Source: [Mycobacterium] manitobense
GTDB lineage: Bacteria; Actinomycetota; Actinomycetes; Mycobacteriales; Mycobacteriaceae
NCBI RefSeq assembly: GCF_025821665.1
Contig: NZ_JACKSJ010000047.1
Span: 1-64,000, forward strand
DNA length: 64,000 nucleotides
Direction: 5' to 3'
A program made the position numbers and the translations under genes. Positions 51,180-60,681 of the stretch are shown here, one piece after another. Under the pieces are notes generated by a model. That model made no database searches. It saw only the letters and a program-made list of their open reading frames with translations, and was not told where the DNA came from. The first letter of the stretch is position 1; every line of letters begins with the position of its first letter.

Positions 51180-51608
51180 CTACTCGACGGTGATTCCCAT
51201 CGACCGGGCGGTGCCGGCGATGATCTTGGCGGCCTGGTCGACGTCGTTGGCGTTGAGGTCGGCCTTCTTCGTCTCGGCGATCTCGCGCACCTGATCCCAG
51301 GTCACCTTGGCGACCTTGGTCTTGTGCGGCTCGGCCGAGCCCTTCTGCACACCGGCGGCCTTGAGCAGCAGCTTGGCGGCGGGCGGGGTCTTCAGCGCGA
51401 ACGTGAAGCTGCGGTCCTCGTAGACGGTGATCTCCACGGGGATGACGTTGCCGCGCTGGCTTTCCGTCGCGGCGTTGTACGCCTTGCAGAACTCCATGAT
51501 GTTGACGCCGTGCTGGCCGAGCGCAGGACCGACGGGCGGGGCGGGGTTGGCCTGCCCGGCCTGGATCTGCAGCTTGATCAGCCCGGTGACCTTCTTCTTC
51601 GGGGGCAT
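51180..51608 (-). CDS. rplK: 50S ribosomal protein L11
   Basis: A 142-residue L11 of the GTPase-associated centre. The proline-rich N-terminal segment [20 protein letters not shown] (thiostrepton site) and the C-terminal rRNA-binding domain ending in ARSMGITVE are complete. It follows nusG by 36 bases in the secE-nusG-rplK-rplA order. Confidence 0.98.
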   Translation of the reverse strand: MPPKKKVTGLIKLQIQAGQANPAPPVGPALGQHGVNIMEFCKAYNAATESQRGNVIPVEITVYEDRSFTFALKTPPAAKLLLKAAGVQKGSAEPHKTKVAKVTWDQVREIAETKKADLNANDVDQAAKIIAGTARSMGITVE

Positions 51609-51644
51609 GACTGTGCTGTCCTTTTCTTCTCTTCTGTGTGGTTC

Positions 51645-52989
<1,345 letters not shown>

Positions 52990-53063
52990 CGCTCGCTCCT
53001 CTTGTCCGGGTTGTCATCGGGGTGCACACCTACCAGTGTCCACACTTGTCGAGTATTCAGTTG

Positions 53064-53136
<73 letters not shown>

Positions 53137-53295
53137 CTTCAGGCGACGACAGGGTTGACGTCGTCATCACCGTCCTGACCTGCGGGGCTCACACAATTTG
53201 CGCGCTCCCCGTTCGGTCGATCTGATACCGACGGACAGCGCGCTGGACTGGGAAAACCCCGAAGTCCGAGTGTAGCGTGCCGCCGGTCGCACTTA

Positions 53296-53817
53296 CTAAT
53301 CCGCTGCCGGCTCGGTGTCGGCCGTGCGAACCACCTGCCCGGTCTCCGGATCCCACTTCACGGAGATCGAGTTGTCGCCCTCGTGACCCATCAGCGTGGT
53401 GAACGACTCCTGGACGACCGCGCCGGTCGGGTCGGTCAGCACGTTGCGGGTGGTGACGATGTCGGCGCCGAACCGCTCGTCCACCGACACGACGTAGAGC
53501 TTCCCGCGCAACGCGTCGCCGGCCACGATCGGCCGGTGGAACAGGAACTTCTGGTCCACCTGGACGATCTGCATGGTCTCCATGCCGAGGTCGTTGTTCT
53601 GGAAGAAGTGCCGCTGGATCATCACCGCGAAGATCGACATGAAGGTCGGCGGCGCGATGAGCGCGTCGTGGCCGAGCTCGGCGGCCGCGGCCTCATCGTG
53701 CGAGGCCGGGTCGTCGGCCTTCACGGCGCCGGCGTACTGCCGGATCTGCTCGCGGCCGACGACGAAGGTGTCCGGGTACTCCCAGATCACTCCGCGGATG
53801 TCCTGTTTGAGTGCCAT
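53296..53817 (-). CDS. hadC: (3R)-hydroxyacyl-ACP dehydratase subunit HadC
   Basis: A 173-residue non-catalytic hot-dog subunit of the FAS-II HadBC dehydratase, which dehydrates later, longer meromycolate intermediates. The N-terminus TFVVGREQIRQYAGAVKADD and central IVQVDQKFLFHRPIVAGD match HadA/HadC. It lacks the hydratase Asp/His pair. ATG is 12 bases after the hadB stop. Slightly longer than M. tuberculosis HadC by a C-terminal tail (GQVVRTADTEPAAD). Confidence 0.96.
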   Translation of the reverse strand: MALKQDIRGVIWEYPDTFVVGREQIRQYAGAVKADDPASHDEAAAAELGHDALIAPPTFMSIFAVMIQRHFFQNNDLGMETMQIVQVDQKFLFHRPIVAGDALRGKLYVVSVDERFGADIVTTRNVLTDPTGAVVQESFTTLMGHEGDNSISVKWDPETGQVVRTADTEPAAD

Positions 53818-53829
53818 GACCGATACCGC

Positions 53830-54258
53830 CTACGCCAGCGTCGCCGTGGCGATGGCGCGGCCGAAGATCTTCTTGCCGCCGGACGTGGCCGAGAGTGCGA
53901 TGGTCACCGACTTCGACTCGGGCTCAACGGATTTCACCCGTCCGCTGAAGGTGATCTCGGCACCCTTACCGTCGTTGGGCACCGGCACCACGGCGGTGAA
54001 CCGCACGTTGTACTCCTTGACGGCCGCGGGGTCGCCGACCCACGAGGTGACGTAGCCGCCGCCCAGGCCCATCGTCAGCATGCCGTGCGCGATCGCGACG
54101 TCCAGCCCGACCTGCTTGGCGATCTCGTCGTCCCAGTGGATCGGGTTCAGGTCCCCGGACACGCCGGCGTAGTTGACGAGGTCCCCGCGGGTCAGCGGGA
54201 TCACCTTCTCCGGGAGTTGATCGCCGACGCTGACCGAACTGAACTCACGCAGTGCCAT
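53830..54258 (-). CDS. hadB: (3R)-hydroxyacyl-ACP dehydratase catalytic subunit HadB
   Basis: A 142-residue hot-dog enzyme and catalytic subunit of HadAB and HadBC. The hydratase-2 motif YAGVSGDLNPIHWDDEIA carries catalytic Asp36 and His41, numbered as in M. tuberculosis. ATG 54258 gives the standard MALREFSSVSVGD start; it lies 14 bases inside the hadA gene, so the two are coupled. Confidence 0.98.
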   Translation of the reverse strand: MALREFSSVSVGDQLPEKVIPLTRGDLVNYAGVSGDLNPIHWDDEIAKQVGLDVAIAHGMLTMGLGGGYVTSWVGDPAAVKEYNVRFTAVVPVPNDGKGAEITFSGRVKSVEPESKSVTIALSATSGGKKIFGRAIATATLA

Positions 54259-54724
54259 TGCTGAAGCCACTCTCTCCGTCTTCTTCGCTACGCCCCGCCA
54301 GGGTGGTGTAGCTCTCCTGAACGATGTCACCGTTGTCGTTGGTGATGATGTTCCTGGTGGTGATGATGTCGGTGCCGTGCGCTTTGCGGATCGAGTCGAT
54401 GTACACGTCGCAGTAGAGCGTGTCGCCGGCCATGATGGGCCTGACGAACTTGAGCACCTGGTCGACCTGGACGATCTGGGCGTCGGTGATGCCGATCCCC
54501 GCGGCGGCGAACATGGCCGACTGCGCCTGGTAGCCGAACACCGAGATGAAGGTCAGCGGTGCGGGCAAGGTGTCGTGGCCGAGGTCCGCGGCGGCCTTCT
54601 CGTCGAAGAAGGCGGGGTCCTCGTTCTTGACGGCGACGGCGTACTCGCGGATCTTCTCCCGGCCGACCACATAGGAGTCGGGGTACCGGAAATGGGTCCC
54701 GACGTAGTCGTCCAAGAAAGACAC
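54245..54724 (-). CDS. hadA: (3R)-hydroxyacyl-ACP dehydratase subunit HadA
   Basis: A 159-residue substrate-binding hot-dog subunit of the HadAB dehydratase of mycolic acid elongation. It aligns without gaps to M. tuberculosis HadA over the first 100 residues, e.g. REKIREYAVAV and AQIVQVDQVLKF. Position 61, the cysteine modified by thiacetazone and isoxyl in M. tuberculosis, is serine here (PLTFISVFGY; codon 54542-54544). GTG start. First gene of hadA-hadB-hadC. Confidence 0.98.
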   Translation of the reverse strand: MSFLDDYVGTHFRYPDSYVVGREKIREYAVAVKNEDPAFFDEKAAADLGHDTLPAPLTFISVFGYQAQSAMFAAAGIGITDAQIVQVDQVLKFVRPIMAGDTLYCDVYIDSIRKAHGTDIITTRNIITNDNGDIVQESYTTLAGRSEEDGESGFSNGTA

Positions 54725-54775
54725 GAGTATTGAACCTACCTAGTGCGACTCACCGATGACGAATCAGTGGATCGG

Positions 54776-54943
54776 TCAGCGCGATTCCTTGTGTGCACGG
54801 TGAGTGCCACAGTTCGGGCAGAACTTCTTGATCTCCAGCCGATCGGGGTCGTTGCGGCGGTTCTTCTTGGTGATGTAGTTACGGTGCTTGCACACCTCGC
54901 AGGCCAAGGTGATCTTGGGCCGTACGTCGGTACTTGAGGCCAC
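54776..54943 (-). CDS. rpmG: 50S ribosomal protein L33 (zinc-binding form)
   Basis: A 55-residue L33. From GTG 54943 it reads [20 protein letters not shown] and ends [11 protein letters not shown]. The two CxxC pairs (Cys15/Cys18 and Cys43/Cys46) make it the zinc-ribbon paralogue, rpmG2 in M. tuberculosis (Rv0634B), rather than the zinc-free one induced on zinc starvation. It lies between tRNA-Met and hadA. Confidence 0.97.
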   Translation of the reverse strand: MASSTDVRPKITLACEVCKHRNYITKKNRRNDPDRLEIKKFCPNCGTHRAHKESR

Positions 54944-54981
54944 GTCAGTTGTCCTTCGTCGAAACGTCTCGTACTTGCTTG

Positions 54982-55055
54982 TAGCGGTGGGGGGGCTCGA
55001 TCCCCCGACCTCACGATTATGAGTCGTGCGCTCTAACCAGCTGAGCTACACCGCC
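54982..55055 (-). tRNA. tRNA-Met (CAT anticodon, elongator)
   Basis: A 74-base cloverleaf with acceptor GGCGGTG/CACCGCT (first pair G-U), D stem GCTC/GAGC, anticodon loop CTCATAA and discriminator A. The acceptor end is paired at position 1, unlike an initiator tRNA, so it is the elongator. Confidence 0.97.
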
Positions 55056-55099
55056 ATCCGGCGAACCGGTCGACTGTCTGGCTCGCCCGGTGTCCACCG

Positions 55100-55172
55100 A
55101 GCCCCCTAACGGAATCGAACCGTTGACCTTTTCCTTACCATGGAAACGCTCTACCGACTGAGCTAAGGGGGC
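55100..55172 (-). tRNA. tRNA-Thr (GGT anticodon)
   Basis: A 73-base cloverleaf with acceptor GCCCCCT/AGGGGGC, anticodon stem TTTCC/GGAAA, loop ATGGTAA (anticodon GGT), T loop TTCGATT and discriminator T. It is the first gene of the leftward thrT-metT-rpmG-hadABC group. Confidence 0.98.
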
Positions 55173-55299
55173 CTGTCCCCGGCAGTGAACAGCGTCGTGC
55201 CGCGGGCCTTAAAGAGAGTACAGTCTGCCCCTCGTCGTCGCCAAACCGCTGGTCACTGCCCGTCGTGAGGTCGGCTTTCCAGCACCCTAATCTTGAGCG

Positions 55300-56013
55300 A
55301 TGGGATCCGACCGGCTCTACTTCCGCCAGCTGCTGTCCGGGCGTGACTTCGCCGCGGGCGACATGATCGCGACGCAGATGCGCAACTTCGCCTACCTGAT
55401 CGGTGACCGTGAGACCGGTGACTGCGTGGTCGTCGACCCCGCGTACGCCGCAGGCGACCTGGTCGACGCGCTCGAAGCCGACGGCATGCACCTGTCCGGG
55501 GTGCTGGTGACCCACCACCACCCCGACCATGTCGGCGGCACGATGATGGGCTTCACGCTCAAGGGCCTGGCCGAACTGATGGAACGGGTCAGCGTCCCGG
55601 TGCACGTCAACACCCACGAGGCGGACTGGGTCTCGCGCGTCACCGGCATCCCGATGTCGGACCTCACCGCACACGAGCACGGCGACAAGGTGGACGTCGG
55701 CGCCGTCGAGATCGAACTGCTGCACACCCCGGGCCACACGCCGGGCAGCCAGTGCTTCCTGCTCGACGGCCGCCTGGTCGCCGGCGACACGCTGTTCCTC
55801 GACGGCTGTGGCCGCACCGACTTCCCCGGGGGGAACGCCGACGACATGTTCCGCAGCCTGCAGGCGCTCGCCGGGTTGTCCGGTGATCCCGTCGTGTTCC
55901 CCGGCCACTGGTACTCGGAGGAGCCCAGCGCGCCGCTGTCGGACGTCAAGCGGAGCAACTACGTGTACCGGGCGAGCGACCTCGACCAGTGGCGCATGCT
56001 GATGGGCGGCTGA
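55300..56013 (+). CDS. Metallo-beta-lactamase fold hydrolase (glyoxalase II-like)
   Basis: A 237-residue MBL-fold enzyme, same length as Rv0634c. The zinc motif THHHPDHVGG is near residue 70, with later ligands in HTPGHTPGSQC, GDTLFLDGCGRTD and VFPGHWY. This is the pattern of glyoxalase II/persulphide-dioxygenase-like proteins that hydrolyse thioesters. Divergent from the tRNA-Thr gene. Its actual thiol (mycothiol is the main actinobacterial one) is not shown by the sequence. Confidence 0.92.
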   Translation: MGSDRLYFRQLLSGRDFAAGDMIATQMRNFAYLIGDRETGDCVVVDPAYAAGDLVDALEADGMHLSGVLVTHHHPDHVGGTMMGFTLKGLAELMERVSVPVHVNTHEADWVSRVTGIPMSDLTAHEHGDKVDVGAVEIELLHTPGHTPGSQCFLLDGRLVAGDTLFLDGCGRTDFPGGNADDMFRSLQALAGLSGDPVVFPGHWYSEEPSAPLSDVKRSNYVYRASDLDQWRMLMGG

Positions 56014-56451
56014 CGCCGGTCACCCCGCCGTCAGGCCCGGCGGGCCGGCTCCTTCCCGCCTCTTCTGATCGCCGCAACGCGACGCGTCCACGGCCGGTCG
56101 GCAAAACATGTGAGGCATTCCGGCGCGGCGTGGCGCCTGCCGCGCCGCCGACCGATTCGGGGTCGCCGCCAGGTGCCCGCGGCCGGTATGGCACAGCGGG
56201 GCCGAACAGATTCGACAGCGAACTCCGCGGAACCGTAGCGGTCGTCCTGTGCCTGCGCTCGCAACGACGCTGGGCGGACCTCGATTTCGCGAAATCTCCC
56301 GGAATCCACCGTGGATACCGTGGTCGAGAGACTTGTCATCGCAAGAATCCGTTGATGAATGCGAAGAAGTAGTGCAATACACGTGACACGGCGTGCTGGA
56401 GCGGGGCAAACTATTTGTCAGCAACGAAGACGCTAGGTCCGGGGGATCGAC
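56014..56451. other. 438-base region without a clear gene
   Basis: An open frame (55989-56372, plus) overlaps the end of the MBL gene, has Pro/Arg/Gly-rich noise and no ribosome binding site, so I do not call it. A small hairpin GGCCC-GGC-GGGCC lies at 56034-56046. From about 56330 the sequence becomes AT-richer and probably holds the promoter of the 56452 gene, but no convincing -35/-10 pair was found. Confidence 0.5.
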
Positions 56452-57492
56452 GTGAAGAACATCGTGCTCTGCTTCGACCACGCTCAGGAGCAGCTGCAAC
56501 TGCGTGACGCCAGCAACGCCCGGGCGTTGTTCCGGCTGCTCGACGCCACGAGCGGCCAGCTCAACTGGTACCACCCGGGCACCGTCGCCGCGTCGACGCG
56601 CATCGGCGAGCGGCTGAGCCCCCGGCAACGGCGCCGACACGTCGCCGAGCAGGCCCGGGCAACCGTCGTGGAGGCCTACGAGTTCCTGGCAGGCACCTAC
56701 GAACCCGGCGACGACGTCTACCTCTTCGGCGCGGGCCGAGGCGCCTCGTGCGCCCGCGAACTCGTCCGGCTGCTGGACGTGCTCGGCCTGCCCGAACACC
56801 ATCACGAGGACCTGCTCGACTACCTGTTGGCCGCCTTCGCGCTGCCGCGCACCCGGCGCACCGGCGAGGAATGGCAGCGGGTGCGCGCGCTGGCCGCCGG
56901 GCTCGCCGGCGGTTCGGAGGTCGCGGTGCCGGTGCGCTTCGTCGGGCTCTTCGACATGGTCCGCGTGCCAGGCGTGGCAGCGACGACGGGGCCGCTGACC
57001 AACGTGGCCGCCGGCAGGCACGCCGTCGCGATCGACGGTGGACTGTCGGGCGAGCGCATCGACTCGCCCGGGGTCGACGAGGTGTGGTTCCGCGGCGCGC
57101 ACTGCGACGTCGCGGGCGTGCAGGGCGCCTGCTGGCCGCTGGCCGACATCGCGCTCGACTGGGTGCTCGACGGCGCTGTGCATGCCGGCCTGGCGGTGCG
57201 GGACGGCGGACGCCATCGCGTCCCGGCACCCTGCGTCGCCGATCCTCTGGCGGGCAGCGCACACATGCTCTCACTGCGGCGGGTGCCGCTGGATGCGGAC
57301 GTGCACGCCAGCGTCGAGGTCTACCTGCGATCGCATCCGCAGTACTGGCGCCGCCTGCCCGCACGCCTCGCATGGGCGGATCGCGAATGGCTGGCGCGCG
57401 GTGAACGGCTCATGCCGATGGCGGCGCCGGCCGCCGCACCGGCGAAGGCCGCGGCCCCGGAGCCGGTCGAGGCCGAACTCCTGACCGCCTGA
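56452..57492 (+). CDS. DUF2235-like alpha/beta hydrolase-fold protein lacking the nucleophile
   Basis: A 346-residue protein. GTG 56452 follows GGGGG. It begins KNIVLCFDHAQEQ, close to the KxIVxCxDGT start of DUF2235 proteins, and later has VYLFGAGRGASCARELVRLL where the family has GFSRGAxxAR; the usual serine is Gly here. VPVRFVGLFDMVRVPG (normally FxGVWDTVxAxG) and DEVWFRGAHCDVAGVQG (usually WFxGxHxDVGGG) are also recognisable. The fold is therefore likely kept while classical catalysis is lost. The C-terminus is an Ala/Pro/Glu tail. Role unknown. Confidence 0.82.
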   Translation: MKNIVLCFDHAQEQLQLRDASNARALFRLLDATSGQLNWYHPGTVAASTRIGERLSPRQRRRHVAEQARATVVEAYEFLAGTYEPGDDVYLFGAGRGASCARELVRLLDVLGLPEHHHEDLLDYLLAAFALPRTRRTGEEWQRVRALAAGLAGGSEVAVPVRFVGLFDMVRVPGVAATTGPLTNVAAGRHAVAIDGGLSGERIDSPGVDEVWFRGAHCDVAGVQGACWPLADIALDWVLDGAVHAGLAVRDGGRHRVPAPCVADPLAGSAHMLSLRRVPLDADVHASVEVYLRSHPQYWRRLPARLAWADREWLARGERLMPMAAPAAAPAKAAAPEPVEAELLTA

Positions 57493-57664
57493 GCCGCCCG
57501 TCGACCGGCGGTCGCCGGCTGGACAAACCGCACATCCGGGTCACTGCCGGGGTAACGTGATCATGACTCTCGGCCGTCGTTCAGCAACGGTTTGGTCGGT
57601 TGCTGTGTTGGTGGCAGCGAAGCTGTATGGTCCGGGGCGTCGATGACGAACACCTGGGGGCACG

Positions 57665-58615
57665 GTGGAATGGATTGAGAACCGTTGGCGGGACCTCACC
57701 GGTCTCGGGTCGGCGGGCTGGCTGACCATCGCCGCGTGGGCCGCACTGGTGCTCGGCATCGTCGCGCTCGTCTACCTGCACCGTCAGCTCCGGCAGCACC
57801 ACCAGCGCAAGGCCGACCAGGTCAGGCCCCATGTCGCGGTGTTCATGGAGCAGCACCCCGCCGACTGGCACATCATCGAACTCGTCGTGCGCAACTTCGG
57901 CCAGACCGCCGCCCACGACGTCCGGTTCGAGTTCACCCACCCGCCCACCGTCGCCAAGTACGAGGAACGCTACGACGAGTCGCTGCCGGAGATCGTCGAA
58001 CTGCAACTGCCCAGCGAACTGACAGTGCTCGCCCCCGGCCAGGAATGGCGAACGGTGTGGGACTCGGCTCGCGACCGGGCGGAGTTCGGCGGCTCGATCC
58101 GCTCCCGCTTCGACGGTGTGGTGATCTACCACGACCGCGCGCGGCCGGAGGGCGCCGACAAGGGCCGCGCCTGGCGCCGCAGACGCGAATTCCAGAACCG
58201 GGTGGTGCTGGACTGGGCGACGCTGCAGCCGGTGCCGCGCCTGGAACTGATGACGACGCACGACCTGGCCCGCCAGGAACGGCAGAAGCTCGAACTGCTG
58301 CGCAGCGTGCTCAACTACCTGCACTACGCGTCGAAGGAAACCAGGGCCGACGTGCTGCGCGCCGAGATCGAACGCGTCAACCGCGCCGCGCAGGAGAACC
58401 AGGACCGGTGGCGCAACAAGCAGCTCGACGAGACCACGGTGCTGGACTTCCCGTGGATCGACCGGGACGGCGCAGCGGCGCGCGACAGGACACATGTCAA
58501 CGACAGGGCACCTGTGAACGGCGGCGCACACGACCACGACGGGGCACCCGCGCATGACGGCGTGATGGTGCCCGCGCGTGATGCGGCCGGTCGCCACCAC
58601 CGCAACGGCGGGTAG
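57665..58615 (+). CDS. Uncharacterised single-pass membrane protein
   Basis: A 316-residue protein from GTG 57665. Residues about 18-42 form one membrane helix (GWLTIAAWAALVLGIVALVYL), followed by a basic stretch and a beta-rich cytoplasmic domain (PHVAVFMEQHPADWHIIELV, VRNFGQTAAHDVRFEF). A charged helix-rich segment near residues 200-270 may be coiled coil. The last 40 residues are rich in His, Asp, Gly and Ala. I do not recognise it; the beta domain pattern resembles proteins often found near phage or nuclease genes, but no such genes are here. Confidence 0.78.
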   Translation: MEWIENRWRDLTGLGSAGWLTIAAWAALVLGIVALVYLHRQLRQHHQRKADQVRPHVAVFMEQHPADWHIIELVVRNFGQTAAHDVRFEFTHPPTVAKYEERYDESLPEIVELQLPSELTVLAPGQEWRTVWDSARDRAEFGGSIRSRFDGVVIYHDRARPEGADKGRAWRRRREFQNRVVLDWATLQPVPRLELMTTHDLARQERQKLELLRSVLNYLHYASKETRADVLRAEIERVNRAAQENQDRWRNKQLDETTVLDFPWIDRDGAAARDRTHVNDRAPVNGGAHDHDGAPAHDGVMVPARDAAGRHHRNGG

Positions 58616-58619
58616 CCGG

Positions 58620-58826
58620 CTACTTCCAGACGGCGCCGATGCCGACCTCCCAGAGGCTCAGCGGGGGCACTCCTCGCCGGCTACGTGGGTTGCGGCGCTT
58701 GGTCGTCTCGCGCTCGGCCGCCTCGGCCTGACTGCGCTTCCGGTGTGTTCGCATATTCCGGACGCTATGGCCGCAAGCCTCGACCGCCACGCGTAAGAAA
58801 CTACCCCACCCGAGGTCAGGGCGCAC
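58620..58826 (-). CDS. Small basic hypothetical protein
   Basis: A 68-residue open frame on the opposite strand between two plus-strand genes. GTG 58826 has AAAGG three bases upstream. The protein is Arg/Lys-rich (RTHRKRSQAEAAERETTKRR) with the C-terminus GVPPLSLWEVGIGAVWK, which looks like a real conserved end rather than noise. It may correspond to the small M. tuberculosis gene Rv0634A by position and strand; I cannot confirm that. Start uncertain. Confidence 0.4.
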   Translation of the reverse strand: MRPDLGWGSFLRVAVEACGHSVRNMRTHRKRSQAEAAERETTKRRNPRSRRGVPPLSLWEVGIGAVWK

Positions 58827-58834
58827 TGGCCTTT

Positions 58835-58853
58835 CGTAACATCGTTACGTAAC
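58835..58853. promoter_or_regulatory. GTAAC/GTTAC operator cluster touching the echA3 start
   Basis: CGTAAC-ATC-GTTACG (58835-58849) is a palindrome and GTTACGTAAC (58844-58853) is another that shares its right half. The last base is adjacent to the echA3 ATG. A TetR gene is next in the operon, so this is a likely TetR site. Confidence 0.6.
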
Positions 58854-59558
58854 ATGCGTCCGATGACTACCGTGAACTACGACCTCATCGATTCGGTGTC
58901 GACGATCGTCATGGACGACGGCAAGGCGAACGTGCTGTCGCCGGCGATGCAGCAGAACCTGAACGAGGCGTTCGACCGCGCCGAGCAGGACGACTCGAAG
59001 GCCGTCGTGCTCGCGGGCAACCACAAGCTGTTCAGCGGGGGCTTCGACCTCGCCGTGTTCGCATCCGGCGACGCGCAGGCCGCCCTCGACATGCTGGCGG
59101 GCGGCTTCGAGCTGGCGGTGCGCTGCCTCACCTTCCCCAAGCCGGTGATCATGGCCGCGACCGGGCCGGCCATCGCGATGGGCTCGTTCCTGCTGCTGTC
59201 AGGCGACCACCGGATCGGATCCCCGCGCACGCGGTGCCAGGCCAACGAGGTGGCGATCGGCATGGTGCTGCCGATCGCGGCAATCGAACTGATGCGGCTG
59301 CGGTTGACCCGCGCGGCCTTCCAACGTGGCATCTCGATGGCCGCGACCTTCGCCGGCGACGCGGCGATCGCGGGCGGCTGGCTCGACGAGATCGTCGAGC
59401 AGGATCAGGTGCTGCCCCGCGCCCGGGAGGTCGCGACCGAGGCGGCCGCGACGCTGCACCTGAAGGCCCACCTGGCCAGCAAGCTCAAGGCCCGCGAGGA
59501 CGCGCTCGCCGCGGTCCGGGCCGGCATCGACGGGTTGGCCGCCGAGTTCGGCGGGTGA
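58854..59558 (+). CDS. echA3: Crotonase family protein EchA3-like
   Basis: A 234-residue enoyl-CoA hydratase/isomerase homologue, close to M. tuberculosis EchA3 (Rv0632c). Oxyanion segments are HKLFSGGFDLAVF and ATGPAIAMGSFLLLSGDHRI; the family's C-terminus AVRAGIDGLAAEFGG is conserved. No clear Shine-Dalgarno precedes ATG 58854 (ATG 58863 is an alternative); with operators directly abutting, the transcript may be leaderless. A TetR regulator follows after three bases. Confidence 0.92.
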   Translation: MRPMTTVNYDLIDSVSTIVMDDGKANVLSPAMQQNLNEAFDRAEQDDSKAVVLAGNHKLFSGGFDLAVFASGDAQAALDMLAGGFELAVRCLTFPKPVIMAATGPAIAMGSFLLLSGDHRIGSPRTRCQANEVAIGMVLPIAAIELMRLRLTRAAFQRGISMAATFAGDAAIAGGWLDEIVEQDQVLPRAREVATEAAATLHLKAHLASKLKAREDALAAVRAGIDGLAAEFGG

Positions 59559-59561
59559 GCC

Positions 59562-60149
59562 GTGCCGAGGGCGAAGCAGCGCACGCCCGAACTGCGTGAC
59601 CACCTGCTCGCGGTCGCCGTTGCGACGCTGAACGAGGAGGGCTTCACGCGGTTCACCACCCGCCGCGTCGCCGAACGCGCAGGCACGTCGGTGCCCGCGG
59701 TGTACGAACTCTTCACGGACAAGGCGGGACTCGTCCGGGCGATGTTCTTCGAAGGCTTCCGCGTGCTGGGCGCCGAACTGGCGAAGGTCCCGCCGAGCGT
59801 CGAACCGCTGGCCGACATCGAGCGGCTGGTGCCGGTGTTCCGGCTGTTCTGCCGGGCCTATCCGCGGCTGGCGCAGGTGATGTTCTCCCGGCCGTTCGCC
59901 GACTTCGAGCCAGGGCCCGACGAACTCGCCGCGGGCGCGTCGGTGCGCCACGAGTTCGTCGGCCGGATCCAGCGCGCGGTCGACGCCGGACTGCTCGCCG
60001 GCGACCCGACCGACATCGCGCACGTGCTGCTCGCCCTCGCGCAGGGCCTCGCCGTCCAGGAGGCCGGCCGCTGGCTCGGCCCGGCCCCGTCGATCGAACG
60101 GCGGTGGCGGCTCGGGGTGCGCTCGCTGCTGGCCGGCTTCGCGGCCTAG
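59562..60149 (+). CDS. TetR/AcrR family transcriptional regulator
   Basis: A 195-residue regulator started at GTG 59562, three bases after echA3. Helix-turn-helix at about residues 10-55 (DHLLAVAVATLNEEGFTRFT, RRVAERAGTSVPAVYELFTD), followed by a helical domain with AYPRLAQVMFSRPF. Probably autoregulates the echA3-tetR operon through the GTTAC repeats at 58835-58853, sensing an acyl-CoA or related ligand. Confidence 0.92.
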   Translation: MPRAKQRTPELRDHLLAVAVATLNEEGFTRFTTRRVAERAGTSVPAVYELFTDKAGLVRAMFFEGFRVLGAELAKVPPSVEPLADIERLVPVFRLFCRAYPRLAQVMFSRPFADFEPGPDELAAGASVRHEFVGRIQRAVDAGLLAGDPTDIAHVLLALAQGLAVQEAGRWLGPAPSIERRWRLGVRSLLAGFAA

Positions 60150-60179
60150 CTCATCTCCGTCGCGCACGCTCGCGGGGCG

Positions 60180-60584
60180 TCAGCCGTCGACGTTCACCCG
60201 GATCAGCGCCCGCCGGCTGTGGCCGCTCCGGATCAGCCGCTCGATCCCCGTCACCACTCGGTACCCGAGTCCGTACTTGCGCCGGAACAGGCCTTCGACG
60301 CGCCGGACCTCGGCGGCGTCCTCGACCACCTCGCCGCGTCCGGCGACGGTCTGTTCGCCCGGACGGACCTTGCCGCTCCGGCTGCAGGCCGCCATGGTGA
60401 CGCGGGCGTCGCGGCGGAGCCGCTTGACCTTCCACGAGTCGGCAGGGGTCCAGAACACCAGCTGTCCGCCGTCGGTGACGAGCCACAGCGGCGTCGCCAC
60501 CGCGTCCCCGTTGCGCTTGAACGTCGTCAGCGAGACGAACTTCTCCGCGCCGAGGCGGTCGAGGTGCTGGGCCATGGCGGCCAT
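60180..60584 (-). CDS. PPOX-class F420-dependent oxidoreductase
   Basis: A 134-residue split-barrel protein. FVSLTTFKRNGDAVATPLWL and LVFWTPADSWKVKRLRRDAR are typical of the Rv2061c-like F420-binding subgroup of the pyridoxamine oxidase-like family. F420 is favoured over FMN because of the subgroup and host. It is convergent with the TetR gene; no operon partner. Substrate unknown. Confidence 0.88.
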   Translation of the reverse strand: MAAMAQHLDRLGAEKFVSLTTFKRNGDAVATPLWLVTDGGQLVFWTPADSWKVKRLRRDARVTMAACSRSGKVRPGEQTVAGRGEVVEDAAEVRRVEGLFRRKYGLGYRVVTGIERLIRSGHSRRALIRVNVDG

Positions 60585-60616
60585 CGTAGGTGCGCAGGAT
60601 GAGAGGCCCTCGCCGT

Positions 60617-60673
60617 CGAGACTGCGCGCACGGTCGTCAAGCGCGCGGCTTCACAGCCCTGCGCGCAGTTTCG
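60617..60673. repeat. 57-base imperfect palindrome between two minus-strand genes
   Basis: 17-base arms (60617-60633 and 60657-60673) match at 15 positions around the core ACTGCGCGCA; a small inner stem AAGC-GCGCG-GCTT lies between them. It follows the stop of the 102-residue membrane protein and lacks a T-tract. Terminator or dispersed palindrome. Confidence 0.6.
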
Positions 60674-60681
60674 GCGCTCGG

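Noticed and set aside
55989..56372. 127-codon open frame after the MBL-fold gene
   Set aside because: Overlaps that gene, no ribosome binding site, Pro/Arg/Gly-rich noise.
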